A DNA stretch of 64,000 nucleotides from Thiosulfatihalobacter marinus. GTDB lineage: Bacteria; Pseudomonadota; Alphaproteobacteria; Rhodobacterales; Rhodobacteraceae. Every line of letters starts with the position of its first letter. Within the stretch, counting starts at the first letter, position 1. The position numbers were made by a program, and so were the translations under genes. The notes below the pieces were generated by a model that worked only from the letters and a program-made list of their open reading frames with translations, did not search any database and was not told the origin of the DNA. Positions 8,321 to 15,790 of this stretch are shown piece by piece. Location of the stretch: assembly GCF_016019955.1 (NCBI RefSeq), contig NZ_JAECRZ010000003.1:294892-358891 (forward strand). The letters are read 5' to 3'.

Positions 8321-8932
8321 ATGATCGACGGACTGTTGAAATCGAAGATCGATCCGATCTGGGAAGCGATGTCCACGCCGCTTGTGCGTGCCGGGCTGAC
8401 CCCCAATCAGGTGACATTTGCCGGGCTGGTCCTGATTCTTGTGGCCTCGGGCGCCTATCTTCTGCACGGGCTGGCATTGATATATGGCATCTCGCTTGCC
8501 TTTGCTTTTGCCTTTGACGCGCTGGATGGCGCGGTGGCGCGGCGCACGGGGCTTTCAAGCCGCGCCGGTGGCTATTTCGATGCCATGGTGGACCGGTATC
8601 AGGAATTGATCGTGCTGGCGGCGATTGCGCTGGTGAATGACCAGTGGCCGCTGGCGCTGGCCTGTTTTTCGGGCAGCGTCATTACATCCTATGCCAAGGC
8701 TCGCACGGCGCTTGAGATCGAGGTGAGCAACGATGACTGGCCCGATTTCTTCGAGCGGCTGGAGCGGGTGATCTACCTGTGCGCCATGCTGATCGGCGCC
8801 GGTGTGCTGGGCGGTTGGGTGATCACGCTTGGGCTGACGGGGTTCGCAATCCTGTCGCATTTGACCGCGCTGCAACGGATGCGCCGGGCCACCGCGCTTT
8901 TGCGCGCCGTCGACGATCAGGCGCGCAAATAG
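8321..8932 (+). CDS. CDP-alcohol phosphatidyltransferase family protein, second copy
   Basis: This is a 203-residue membrane protein carrying the signature as 'AFDALDGAVARRTG' followed by 'GGYFDAMVDRYQE'. It is closer to phosphatidylinositol-phosphate or archaetidylinositol synthase types (D-x2-D-G-x2-A-R-x8-G-x3-D-x3-D) than the first copy, and it has no extended N-terminus. About five to six transmembrane helices are visible. A GGAAGG site precedes the ATG. It lies 25 bases after the kinase and is the last plus-strand gene of the run. Its 3' end overlaps by 16 bases the convergent membrane-protein gene at 8917. The acceptor could be an inositol phosphate or another polyol phosphate. Confidence 0.85.
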   Translation: MIDGLLKSKIDPIWEAMSTPLVRAGLTPNQVTFAGLVLILVASGAYLLHGLALIYGISLAFAFAFDALDGAVARRTGLSSRAGGYFDAMVDRYQELIVLAAIALVNDQWPLALACFSGSVITSYAKARTALEIEVSNDDWPDFFERLERVIYLCAMLIGAGVLGGWVITLGLTGFAILSHLTALQRMRRATALLRAVDDQARK

Positions 8933-9669
8933 CGGCCCAGTGCCAGCACGCTTTCCGGGATCCATGCCAGAAAATACAACAGAAAGGACGAGATCAGCAG
9001 CAATTCGACCGAGACATAGGTTTGATACAGCAGGGGCGCGGCAGGGCCGGTATCAAGATCCTTGACGATAAAGAGCGCAAGATAGGCCACGCCCAACGCT
9101 GCCGGAACCAGGATCAGCCAACGCCGAAACCGGCAGGTGGCCACACCCAGGAGCCGGCCGCGCAGCGGCGGCGCATCGCAGCTGCGCGACAGCATTTCGC
9201 CAATGAACACCGCGAAGGCCTGGGAAAAGAAGAACAGATAGCTGCCGGCCATATGCAGGGCGTTGTGGGTGGGAAAGCGGAACTGGCTGAGCATCACCAT
9301 TCCGACCGAGGCCAGCGCCTGAAGCAGGATGACCACTCCGGACAGCCCCACGATCCATCCCAGCTGGCCACGTGGCATGGCCCCGGCCTGACGCCTGGCC
9401 GATCGCACGAGCACCGTCATAAGCACGGCAACGGCAATGAACAGCAAAGGCGCGCTTATCAACATCCAGTTGGCAAACGGCTCGCCCACCGCCGGTTCGG
9501 ATATGGCCCGGCTGATTGTGGGGGGCTTGCGCGCGACATAATCCGGGCGCAGCAGGGCAAAGCTCCACCGGGATGTATAGATCAGGTAGTTGACCACCGT
9601 GGCGACAAAGACCGTGAACACGATGGAACACACCAGCGCGACGGCACCAAGCCGGGATACCGGGCTCAT
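8917..9669 (-). CDS. Six-helix membrane protein, Frag1/DRAM/Sfk1-like
   Basis: This is a 250-residue protein with about six transmembrane segments. I chose the ATG at 9669 because it overlaps the upstream ABC gene stop as ATGA. The first periplasmic loop contains 'PTISRAISEPAVGEPFANW', which resembles the 'PYISDTG..P...iF' motif of the Frag1/DRAM/Sfk1 family. A later helix begins 'HNALHMAGSYLFFF', like that family's conserved His-containing helix. Eukaryotic members (PGAP2, Cwh43 N-terminus) act in lipid remodelling of GPI anchors, including ceramide exchange. That link is suggestive in this neighbourhood, but the assignment is by eye and the function is unknown. Confidence 0.5.
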   Translation of the reverse strand: MSPVSRLGAVALVCSIVFTVFVATVVNYLIYTSRWSFALLRPDYVARKPPTISRAISEPAVGEPFANWMLISAPLLFIAVAVLMTVLVRSARRQAGAMPRGQLGWIVGLSGVVILLQALASVGMVMLSQFRFPTHNALHMAGSYLFFFSQAFAVFIGEMLSRSCDAPPLRGRLLGVATCRFRRWLILVPAALGVAYLALFIVKDLDTGPAAPLLYQTYVSVELLLISSFLLYFLAWIPESVLALGRYLRA

Positions 9670-11426
9670 GCGAGGGCCTTTCGATTGGGTTGCCGTAGAT
9701 CGGAAATCACCTTGCCACCTTCCATCTTGATCAGCCGGTCGCATTTGGAAAACTGGTGGTCGTCATGGGTGACGGCCAGCACCAACCGCCCCGACGCGGA
9801 CAATTCCGGCACCAGCACGTCATAAAAGAACGCCCGGTTGGCCGGATCCTGATCGGCGGCGAATTCGTCCAGAACGATGATCGGGCGCTGCTCGGCCAGC
9901 GCCACGGCGAGCGCCAGCCGGCGGCTTTGCCCGGCGGAAAGCGACGTCGAGGAAAAACGGTCATCGTGCAGTTGCACCCGGCTGGACAGGCCCAGCTGGG
10001 CAATACGGGTTTCCAGCGCGCGCAGTTCGTCCGAGTTCATGCCATAGGCACGATCAAAGAGGTGAAACCCGCTGAAAACGCCCGAGAACAATTCGCGATA
10101 CACCGATGTTGTGTCCTCGGTCAGGGGGGCGCCGTCCAGCAGGATCTCGCCCTGCTCGGGGTGGCGCAAGCCGGTGATCAGCGACAGGAGCGTGGTCTTG
10201 CCCGACCCGTTGCCGCCACAGATGAACACGGTTTCGCCGGGGCGAAAGGACAGATCGATGGGACCAAGGTGAAACGCCTCGGCATCGGGTTTTTCCAGTT
10301 CGCGAACCGTCGCGGTGACGCCCTTGAGTTCGATACTGTCGAATCGTTGCTGCGGCGTGGCCGGGGTTTTGAGCGATTTCGATTGCGCGTTTTCCAGGGT
10401 CTCTTCGATCTTCTGGATCTTGTAATAGGCGTTTTCGGCCCGCGACAGGCGCGGCATCAGATTGAACAGCAGTTCGATTGGCCCGGTCGTAAGGAACACG
10501 ATGGTCAGGACCTGGAACATCACCGTGGTATCGCCGCCCTGGATCAGCGGGATTGCGATGACCACGAAACACAGCAGCATGATGACCGCGCTTTGGCTGA
10601 CGATGGCATTGCCCGCGAACAGCCGTTCGACCTTGCGCCGCACGGCCATGTGTTCGGCGATGGTGTCCAGCACTTCGGCCTCGAGCGCGGCACGGCGGGT
10701 GCCACGCTGACGCAATTCGCGCCAACCGGCAAGCATGTCCCCGACACGGTCGCAATACTGCGCGAAAAGCTGGGAAGAGCGCAGGTTGTGACGGCGGGCG
10801 GGCATATCAAGCACGAAATAGCTGATCATGCCCAGGACCACGGCGAAGATCGCGGCCATGCCCGCGCTCCAGGATACGTAGAACAGGTAGGGCACGGCGA
10901 TGGCCAGCACGATGACGGCCTCGACCGCTTCGATCACGTTGATGACCGAATTGGACAATTCGCCCACCTCGTTCGTCATCGCGGCATAAACCTGGCCATG
11001 CGGGCTGGACGACAGGAAATCGACATTGGCGCGCAGCAGGCGCCGCGCCATGCGGTTGCGCAGCGCGGCGACGATCCGTGTGGTCAGGATAAAGGCGCGC
11101 AGGCGTTTGTAATAGCCCGCCGCCAGCAAAGTTGCGGCCGACGCCAGCAAAAACAGCACCGACCATCCCATGCCCTGGTCCGCCGTGCGGGCGGTTTCGT
11201 TGATGGCAAATATCATGCCAGAGCGGCTGAAGCTGGCCAGCAGCGTGAGCACGACAATCGGGTCGCGGATCACGCCGCTTGTGACAAGCAGAAAGCGCAG
11301 CACGGTCACACGGCGCGCGATCATGGCCGAAAGGCCGCGTTCTTCGGGGTCGGGAATTTTCCTGAGGTCGATCTTCACGGCAGTCTCGGAGTGGTTCGGG
11401 GGCACGCTAGCGGCTTTGTCGCTCAT
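9666..11426 (-). CDS. SyrD/PvdE-like ABC exporter (fused permease-ATPase)
   Basis: This is a 586-residue half-transporter. Six transmembrane segments occupy residues about 45-320 and the ATPase about 365-586. The Walker A is GGNGSGKT, the signature is LSAGQSRR, and Walker B is IIVLDEFAADQDP. The segment 'ELFSGVFSGFHLFDRAYG' between Walker A and the signature is typical of the cyclic-peptide/siderophore exporters SyrD and PvdE. Such proteins work as homodimers, flipping amphipathic molecules across the inner membrane. It is coupled by ATGA to the glycosyltransferase upstream and the membrane protein downstream. No peptide synthetase is nearby, so a glycolipid or lipopeptide cargo is possible. 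Confidence 0.8.
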   Translation of the reverse strand: MSDKAASVPPNHSETAVKIDLRKIPDPEERGLSAMIARRVTVLRFLLVTSGVIRDPIVVLTLLASFSRSGMIFAINETARTADQGMGWSVLFLLASAATLLAAGYYKRLRAFILTTRIVAALRNRMARRLLRANVDFLSSSPHGQVYAAMTNEVGELSNSVINVIEAVEAVIVLAIAVPYLFYVSWSAGMAAIFAVVLGMISYFVLDMPARRHNLRSSQLFAQYCDRVGDMLAGWRELRQRGTRRAALEAEVLDTIAEHMAVRRKVERLFAGNAIVSQSAVIMLLCFVVIAIPLIQGGDTTVMFQVLTIVFLTTGPIELLFNLMPRLSRAENAYYKIQKIEETLENAQSKSLKTPATPQQRFDSIELKGVTATVRELEKPDAEAFHLGPIDLSFRPGETVFICGGNGSGKTTLLSLITGLRHPEQGEILLDGAPLTEDTTSVYRELFSGVFSGFHLFDRAYGMNSDELRALETRIAQLGLSSRVQLHDDRFSSTSLSAGQSRRLALAVALAEQRPIIVLDEFAADQDPANRAFFYDVLVPELSASGRLVLAVTHDDHQFSKCDRLIKMEGGKVISDLRQPNRKALA

Positions 11427-12406
11427 GTGCCACCCGCCTTCATTGTCGGCCCGCCCACCTGCCAGCGATCGCCATAGTGGCGAATGGCACGGGTGTTGTT
11501 GCGGTCTTCGGGATCTCCGCCGCCATTGTTGATACGCGACAGGGCAGTCAGCCGGTAATGCGCGGCACGCGCCTTGGGCAGGCAGCTCAGGCCGCGATTG
11601 GGAATGACATCGATCGGTGCCAGGCAGAGCGCGCTGGAGCGCACATCGTCCACCAGGAACGCGGCGCGGGGGGTATCGGAAAAATCGGCAAGATCGGTCT
11701 GGTCGAAGAACCGCGGGCGCACGGCATAGCCGAACACACCCAGGAACACATCCACGGTGCGCGCCCGACGCAGCCGGTGGCCGCGCAGCGGCGCGGGCGG
11801 GCGTTGCAGCAGGTTGGACAGGACAGTGGTGGGCCGGTCGGTCAGATCGGCGGGCACGATCCAGCCAGCCATGGTCAGCGCCCTGTCCGGGGTTTCGGCG
11901 GCGGCGCGTTCGAAGGTTTCCAGGAAATCCGCCGGGTAGATCCGATCATCGTCCACAACCACGATCAGCTGGTCGGGATCGGCGGTCAGCACCGTGGGGA
12001 TCAGCTTGGTCGCCGGGCCCCAATCCCTGCCCCGCCGGATTTCCACCGAGGCAAGGCCCGCCAGATGCGCGGGAATGTCATAGCCGGTTTCCTCGCGCAG
12101 GGAATGGTCCGGCACGTTCAGCACGATACGGGCCGGTGGGCGGGTCTGGGCCAGCAGCCCCTTGAGCACCGTATCGATATGGGCGATGCGGCTGGGGATC
12201 GTGGTGAGCGACACGACGATGTCGGCCTTGTCAGCCGAGGCCCAGAACGACTCGAGCGTGGCCAGATCAACCCGGGACAGGCGCCATTCGCGGATCAGGT
12301 CCGGCAGGAACCGCTCGCCTTCGAACAGGTGGTGCAGCCAATAGGCGGCGGCAAGGGCCGCCAGCACCGCTGCGAAAAAAATCAACACGTTGTCGCCGTC
12401 CGCCAT
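11423..12406 (-). CDS. Membrane-anchored GT-A type glycosyltransferase-like protein
   Basis: This is a 327-residue protein starting at the ATG at 12406, followed at once by one transmembrane anchor (residues 5-25). The soluble part opens with 'DIVVSLTTIPSRI' (near residue 63), has 'DWGPATKLIPTV', and then 'VVVDDDRIYPADFLETF', an acidic DDD motif that could bind a metal and nucleotide sugar. This matches an uncharacterised glycosyltransferase family with the 'SLTTiPsR..GP.tK....DDD..Y' pattern. Its stop overlaps the ABC exporter start (ATGA at 11423-11426), so sugar addition and export are probably coupled. Donor and acceptor are unknown. A start at 12475 would add a basic leader without further support. 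Confidence 0.6.
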   Translation of the reverse strand: MADGDNVLIFFAAVLAALAAAYWLHHLFEGERFLPDLIREWRLSRVDLATLESFWASADKADIVVSLTTIPSRIAHIDTVLKGLLAQTRPPARIVLNVPDHSLREETGYDIPAHLAGLASVEIRRGRDWGPATKLIPTVLTADPDQLIVVVDDDRIYPADFLETFERAAAETPDRALTMAGWIVPADLTDRPTTVLSNLLQRPPAPLRGHRLRRARTVDVFLGVFGYAVRPRFFDQTDLADFSDTPRAAFLVDDVRSSALCLAPIDVIPNRGLSCLPKARAAHYRLTALSRINNGGGDPEDRNNTRAIRHYGDRWQVGGPTMKAGGT

Positions 12407-12495
12407 GATTTCGTGGCGCGTGGGCTTGGCAACTGGCCAATCGCGCCCGGCACCGGTTAAATGGGTCCAGAGCAATTAACCGCTGGACCCCGCCA
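12407..12495. promoter_or_regulatory. Divergent promoter region with two interleaved inverted repeats
   Basis: This region lies between the divergent genes at 12406 (minus) and 12496 (plus). The dyad CGGTTAA (12454-12460) / TTAACCG (12476-12482) interleaves with a second dyad GGGTCCAG (12463-12470) / CTGGACCC (12483-12490). The second arm pair ends five bases before the ATG of the plus gene. Both dyads are perfect. They could be operators, or two mutually exclusive hairpins in the plus-strand leader. Confidence 0.55.
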
Positions 12496-14061
12496 ATGCA
12501 AAGGCCCAATGACGCTATTTTCGTGACCGGCGCCGATGCGGGGTTCGCGCGCTGCCTGTATCAGCAGCTGCGCGGTGTCGCGCGCATCGGCTGGCACACC
12601 GGTGCGCGCTGGATTGTTTTCGACATGGGCATGACACCCGCGCAGGTGGCCGATCTGCAAGCCCGGTTCGGCTGGGCAGAGTGGCGGCGCCTGCCGCTTG
12701 AGGATCTGCCACCGCATTATGTGCCGTCCAGTGGATCTTATGCGTTCAAGCCCCATATCCTGCGCGAGGTGATGGCCGAGGCAGGCGGCCCGGTGATCTG
12801 GAGCGACAGCGCCAACCTGCCGCGCGGAGCGCCTGACGCGATGCTGGACCATGTGCGCCGCCACGGGTTCTACATCCTGCGGGGGCAAGCCCCGTTGCAG
12901 GAGCGTTGTGACCCGTCCATCCTGGAACGGATCGGCACCCCGCGATGGACATGGGGGATGCGCGAATGCGTCGCCTGTTTCCTGGGGTTTGACGCGGGCA
13001 ACCCGCAAATGCGTGCCCTGATCGACAGCTGGGCGGACTGGGCTACGCATGAGGACGTGCTGTGCCCGCCCAACAGCATTCCCCGGCACATGAACGATCA
13101 GGCGGTGCTGAACGCGCTGCTGGCCGGGCCGGTCTGCAAGGGCGAGATCGTGCTGCCCGAACGCGACGTGGATATCAGCTCGGGCAATCCGGCGCGGTTC
13201 CTGTCCACGCGCAACAAGGTCAAACCCGGCCTGCCCCATTGGTGCGATCCGCTGGCGCGGCTTTACTGGCGCGTTTACAAGGTGGCGGATCAGGCCGCGC
13301 ATCGGCGCGCGGCCCGCGCGCGCGCCCGTACACCGGCGGCGGCAACGCGCATCACCGTACAGACGCGCGATGGCGGGCAGTATGAAGTACCGCTACCCGC
13401 CGGGACACCATGGTCGCATCCGGTTTTGGCACCCGGCCATGTCTTGCTGCGGGAAGGGGCCGGATCGGTCGCCGTTTCGTTGCCCGATGGTAATGCGCAG
13501 CCGGTGCCGCTGGCCGGTCTGGCGGCGGTTTTTCACCATGAAGGCAGGATATGTGCGGTGACAGAGCCACAGGGACGGGGCGACGTTACGCTTTGGCGGT
13601 GTGACGATTTTCCCGGAAAGTGGCGGCAATGGAAAACCGTGGTGAACAATGTTTCGTGCCGGGGCAGCAGCGTTTTCGGGCATGACGGGCGCTGGTGGCT
13701 GATCACGGCGATGGAAAGCCCGTTCAGCGACGGCAGCTATCGCTATCTTGCCCTGTTTCACACGGACGACCCGGTCAACGGCACCTGGCAGGCCCATCCG
13801 GTGAACGCGGACGGGCCGGGCATCACCGCGCGGGACGGTGTTGGCGAGACCGTGGGGGCGGTGTTTCATTGGCAAGGCAGGTTGCTGCGCTGTGCGCGTG
13901 CACCGGGCGGCGGGATCACGCCATACGCCATGACGCTGACCCCGGACCGGTTCACGCAAAGCACCCTGCCCCCGCCACCCCGCCTTGAAGCCGCGTGCGG
14001 CGCCGGGGCCATCCGCGTGGCCGTCAGCGACGAACTGGTGGTCTGGGAACACGCCATCTAG
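12496..14061 (+). CDS. Two-domain protein: DUF1647-like glycosyltransferase plus GINT1_N-like beta-propeller
   Basis: This is a 521-residue protein. The N-terminal half (about 1-260) starts 'DAIFVTGADAGF', has 'ARWIVFDMGMTP', 'SYAFKPHILREVM' and 'VIWSDSANLP', and resembles the DUF1647 group of glycosyltransferase-like proteins. The C-terminal half (about 290-521) is rich in W, D and G: 'NVSCRGSSVFGHDGRWWL', 'FHTDDPVNGTWQAHPVN', 'GAVFHWQGRLLRCAR'. This fits the five-bladed propeller found at the N-terminus of plant glucosamine inositolphosphorylceramide transferase (GINT1_N). No transmembrane segment is seen. In this lipid locus it may add or recognise the headgroup sugar of an inositol-type sphingolipid. 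Domain calls are by pattern only. Confidence 0.55.
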   Translation: MQRPNDAIFVTGADAGFARCLYQQLRGVARIGWHTGARWIVFDMGMTPAQVADLQARFGWAEWRRLPLEDLPPHYVPSSGSYAFKPHILREVMAEAGGPVIWSDSANLPRGAPDAMLDHVRRHGFYILRGQAPLQERCDPSILERIGTPRWTWGMRECVACFLGFDAGNPQMRALIDSWADWATHEDVLCPPNSIPRHMNDQAVLNALLAGPVCKGEIVLPERDVDISSGNPARFLSTRNKVKPGLPHWCDPLARLYWRVYKVADQAAHRRAARARARTPAAATRITVQTRDGGQYEVPLPAGTPWSHPVLAPGHVLLREGAGSVAVSLPDGNAQPVPLAGLAAVFHHEGRICAVTEPQGRGDVTLWRCDDFPGKWRQWKTVVNNVSCRGSSVFGHDGRWWLITAMESPFSDGSYRYLALFHTDDPVNGTWQAHPVNADGPGITARDGVGETVGAVFHWQGRLLRCARAPGGGITPYAMTLTPDRFTQSTLPPPPRLEAACGAGAIRVAVSDELVVWEHAI

Positions 14062-14157
14062 CGGCGTCGTTTCCTGCATCGCCAGTTCGGTTTCCGGTCA
14101 GTGGCGGCATGGACACGCGGCCTAGACTGGCATCAACTCAACATCTGGAGAGAGCCT

Positions 14158-15705
14158 ATGGCCCTGGATTCCCGCCGCCGCGCCGGGGGGCGCGCCGCTC
14201 GTCGTGCTGTGCGTACCGCCCATGATTTTTCGATGCTGCCCGGCCTGGAAAACACCCTGCCCCATTGCGAGATCATGTCCGGCGCGCAGGTAGAACGCAT
14301 CGACGCGGCCTCGATGGATATTCTTGAAAACGTGGGCGTGGTGTTCCGCGACGATATCGCGCTGGACGACTGGCGCCGCGCCGGGGCCAGGGTGATCGGC
14401 GAGACCGTCTTTCCCGACCGGGGGCTGATCCGCGACCTGATCGCGACGATCCCGTCGGATTTCACCTATACGGCCCGTAACCCGGCCCGAAATCTGCGGC
14501 TGGGAGGGCGACACGCGATGTTCATCCCGATGACCGGGGCGCCCTTTCTGCGCGACCTGGACGATGTGCGCCGCAACCCGACGCTGGACGACCTGGCGAT
14601 GTTTCACAAGCTCAGTCACATGTTGCCGGCGCTGCATTCTTCGGCCCATCACATTGTCGAGCCTTACGATCATCCGATCAGCCAGCGGCATCTGCGGATC
14701 ACCTATTCGTCGATGAAACATTCCGACAAGACCTTCATGGGCATGACCACCAGCCCGAAGAACGCCGAAGACGTGATCGCGATGTGCGCCATCCTGTTCG
14801 GAGAGGATTTCATCGATACGCACCCCGTCGTCACCGGCAATATCAATGGCAATTCGCCGCTTGTCTGGGACGAAACCATGCTGGGTGCCATGCGCGCGTT
14901 TTGCCGGCGCAACCAGCCGGTGCTGTGCTCGCCCTTTGTGCTGGGCGGGGCCAATACGCCGGCGTCTGTTGCGGCGTCAGTGGCACAGTTGAACGCCGAG
15001 GCGCTGAGCGCGCTGGCCTATAGCCAGCTGATCCGCAAGGGCGCCCCGGCGATCTATGGCCACTACCTGTCAACCGTCAGCATGAAGTCGGGCGCGCCGA
15101 TGGCGGGAACGCCGGAAATCAGCCTGATGAATTTCATGATCGGCCAGATGGCGCGGCATTACGGGGTGCCCTGGCGCACGTCGAACACGTTGGGCGGGGC
15201 AAAGACGTTTGACGCACAGGCAGGATATGAAAGCGCCACGACGCTGAGCGCGGTGATGCACGCCGGAGCGAATTATATCTGGCATTCCGCCGGCTGGAAC
15301 GAGGCCGGGATGCATTGTTCGACGGCCAAATTCATCGTGGATGCCGAGCAATGCGCAATGGCCTATCGCATGGCGCAGGGTGTGCAGTGGGACGATTTCG
15401 ATACCGCGCTGGCGGCGGTGCCGGATGTGGGGCCGGGCGGGCATTACCTGGGCCACCCGCACACGCAGGACAATTTCCAGACGGCATTTTTCATGCCCGG
15501 GATGTTCGACAACAACGCGATCGAACAATGGATGGCCGAGGGCAGCAAGGAGATCACCGCGCGCGCGCTGACCCATGCGCGAAACCTGCTGGATGCCTAT
15601 GAAGAGCCGCTGCTGGACCCGGCCAGGGACGAGGCGCTGCGGGACTATATCGCGCGGCGCGAACGCGAGATTCCGGCGGCGGATGCGTTGAACCAGGAAT
15701 TCTGA
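14158..15705 (+). CDS. MttB-family (trimethylamine methyltransferase-like) protein, non-pyrrolysine type
   Basis: This is a 515-residue protein that matches the MttB superfamily over its whole length: 'ASMDILENVGVVFRDD', 'SSAHHIVEPYDHP', 'TGNINGNSPLVWDETM', and a glycine-rich C-terminal barrel region. Archaeal MttB needs pyrrolysine at an in-frame TAG. Here the frame has no internal stop, so it belongs to the non-Pyl branch that demethylates quaternary amines such as glycine betaine or carnitine through a corrinoid protein. No corrinoid protein or activase lies nearby. I chose the ATG at 14158 because GGAGAG lies eight bases upstream. The GlxA-type regulator next door fits a betaine-like substrate. 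Confidence 0.8.
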   Translation: MALDSRRRAGGRAARRAVRTAHDFSMLPGLENTLPHCEIMSGAQVERIDAASMDILENVGVVFRDDIALDDWRRAGARVIGETVFPDRGLIRDLIATIPSDFTYTARNPARNLRLGGRHAMFIPMTGAPFLRDLDDVRRNPTLDDLAMFHKLSHMLPALHSSAHHIVEPYDHPISQRHLRITYSSMKHSDKTFMGMTTSPKNAEDVIAMCAILFGEDFIDTHPVVTGNINGNSPLVWDETMLGAMRAFCRRNQPVLCSPFVLGGANTPASVAASVAQLNAEALSALAYSQLIRKGAPAIYGHYLSTVSMKSGAPMAGTPEISLMNFMIGQMARHYGVPWRTSNTLGGAKTFDAQAGYESATTLSAVMHAGANYIWHSAGWNEAGMHCSTAKFIVDAEQCAMAYRMAQGVQWDDFDTALAAVPDVGPGGHYLGHPHTQDNFQTAFFMPGMFDNNAIEQWMAEGSKEITARALTHARNLLDAYEEPLLDPARDEALRDYIARREREIPAADALNQEF

Positions 15706-15790
15706 CCAGTGCTCAAGAGAGCTTGCGCGATGCCACGCTCCGGCGCAGAGTGACTGTGGAAACCCGCGCCCCTTGCAAAGATCTGCGCCC

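Noticed and set aside
12454-12490. Classical H-type RNA pseudoknot from the interleaved repeats
   Set aside because: There is no loop between arm 1' and arm 2', which makes a standard coaxial pseudoknot sterically unlikely; alternative hairpins or DNA dyads fit better.
14158-15705. Pyrrolysine-containing MttB
   Set aside because: There is no in-frame TAG within the coding region.
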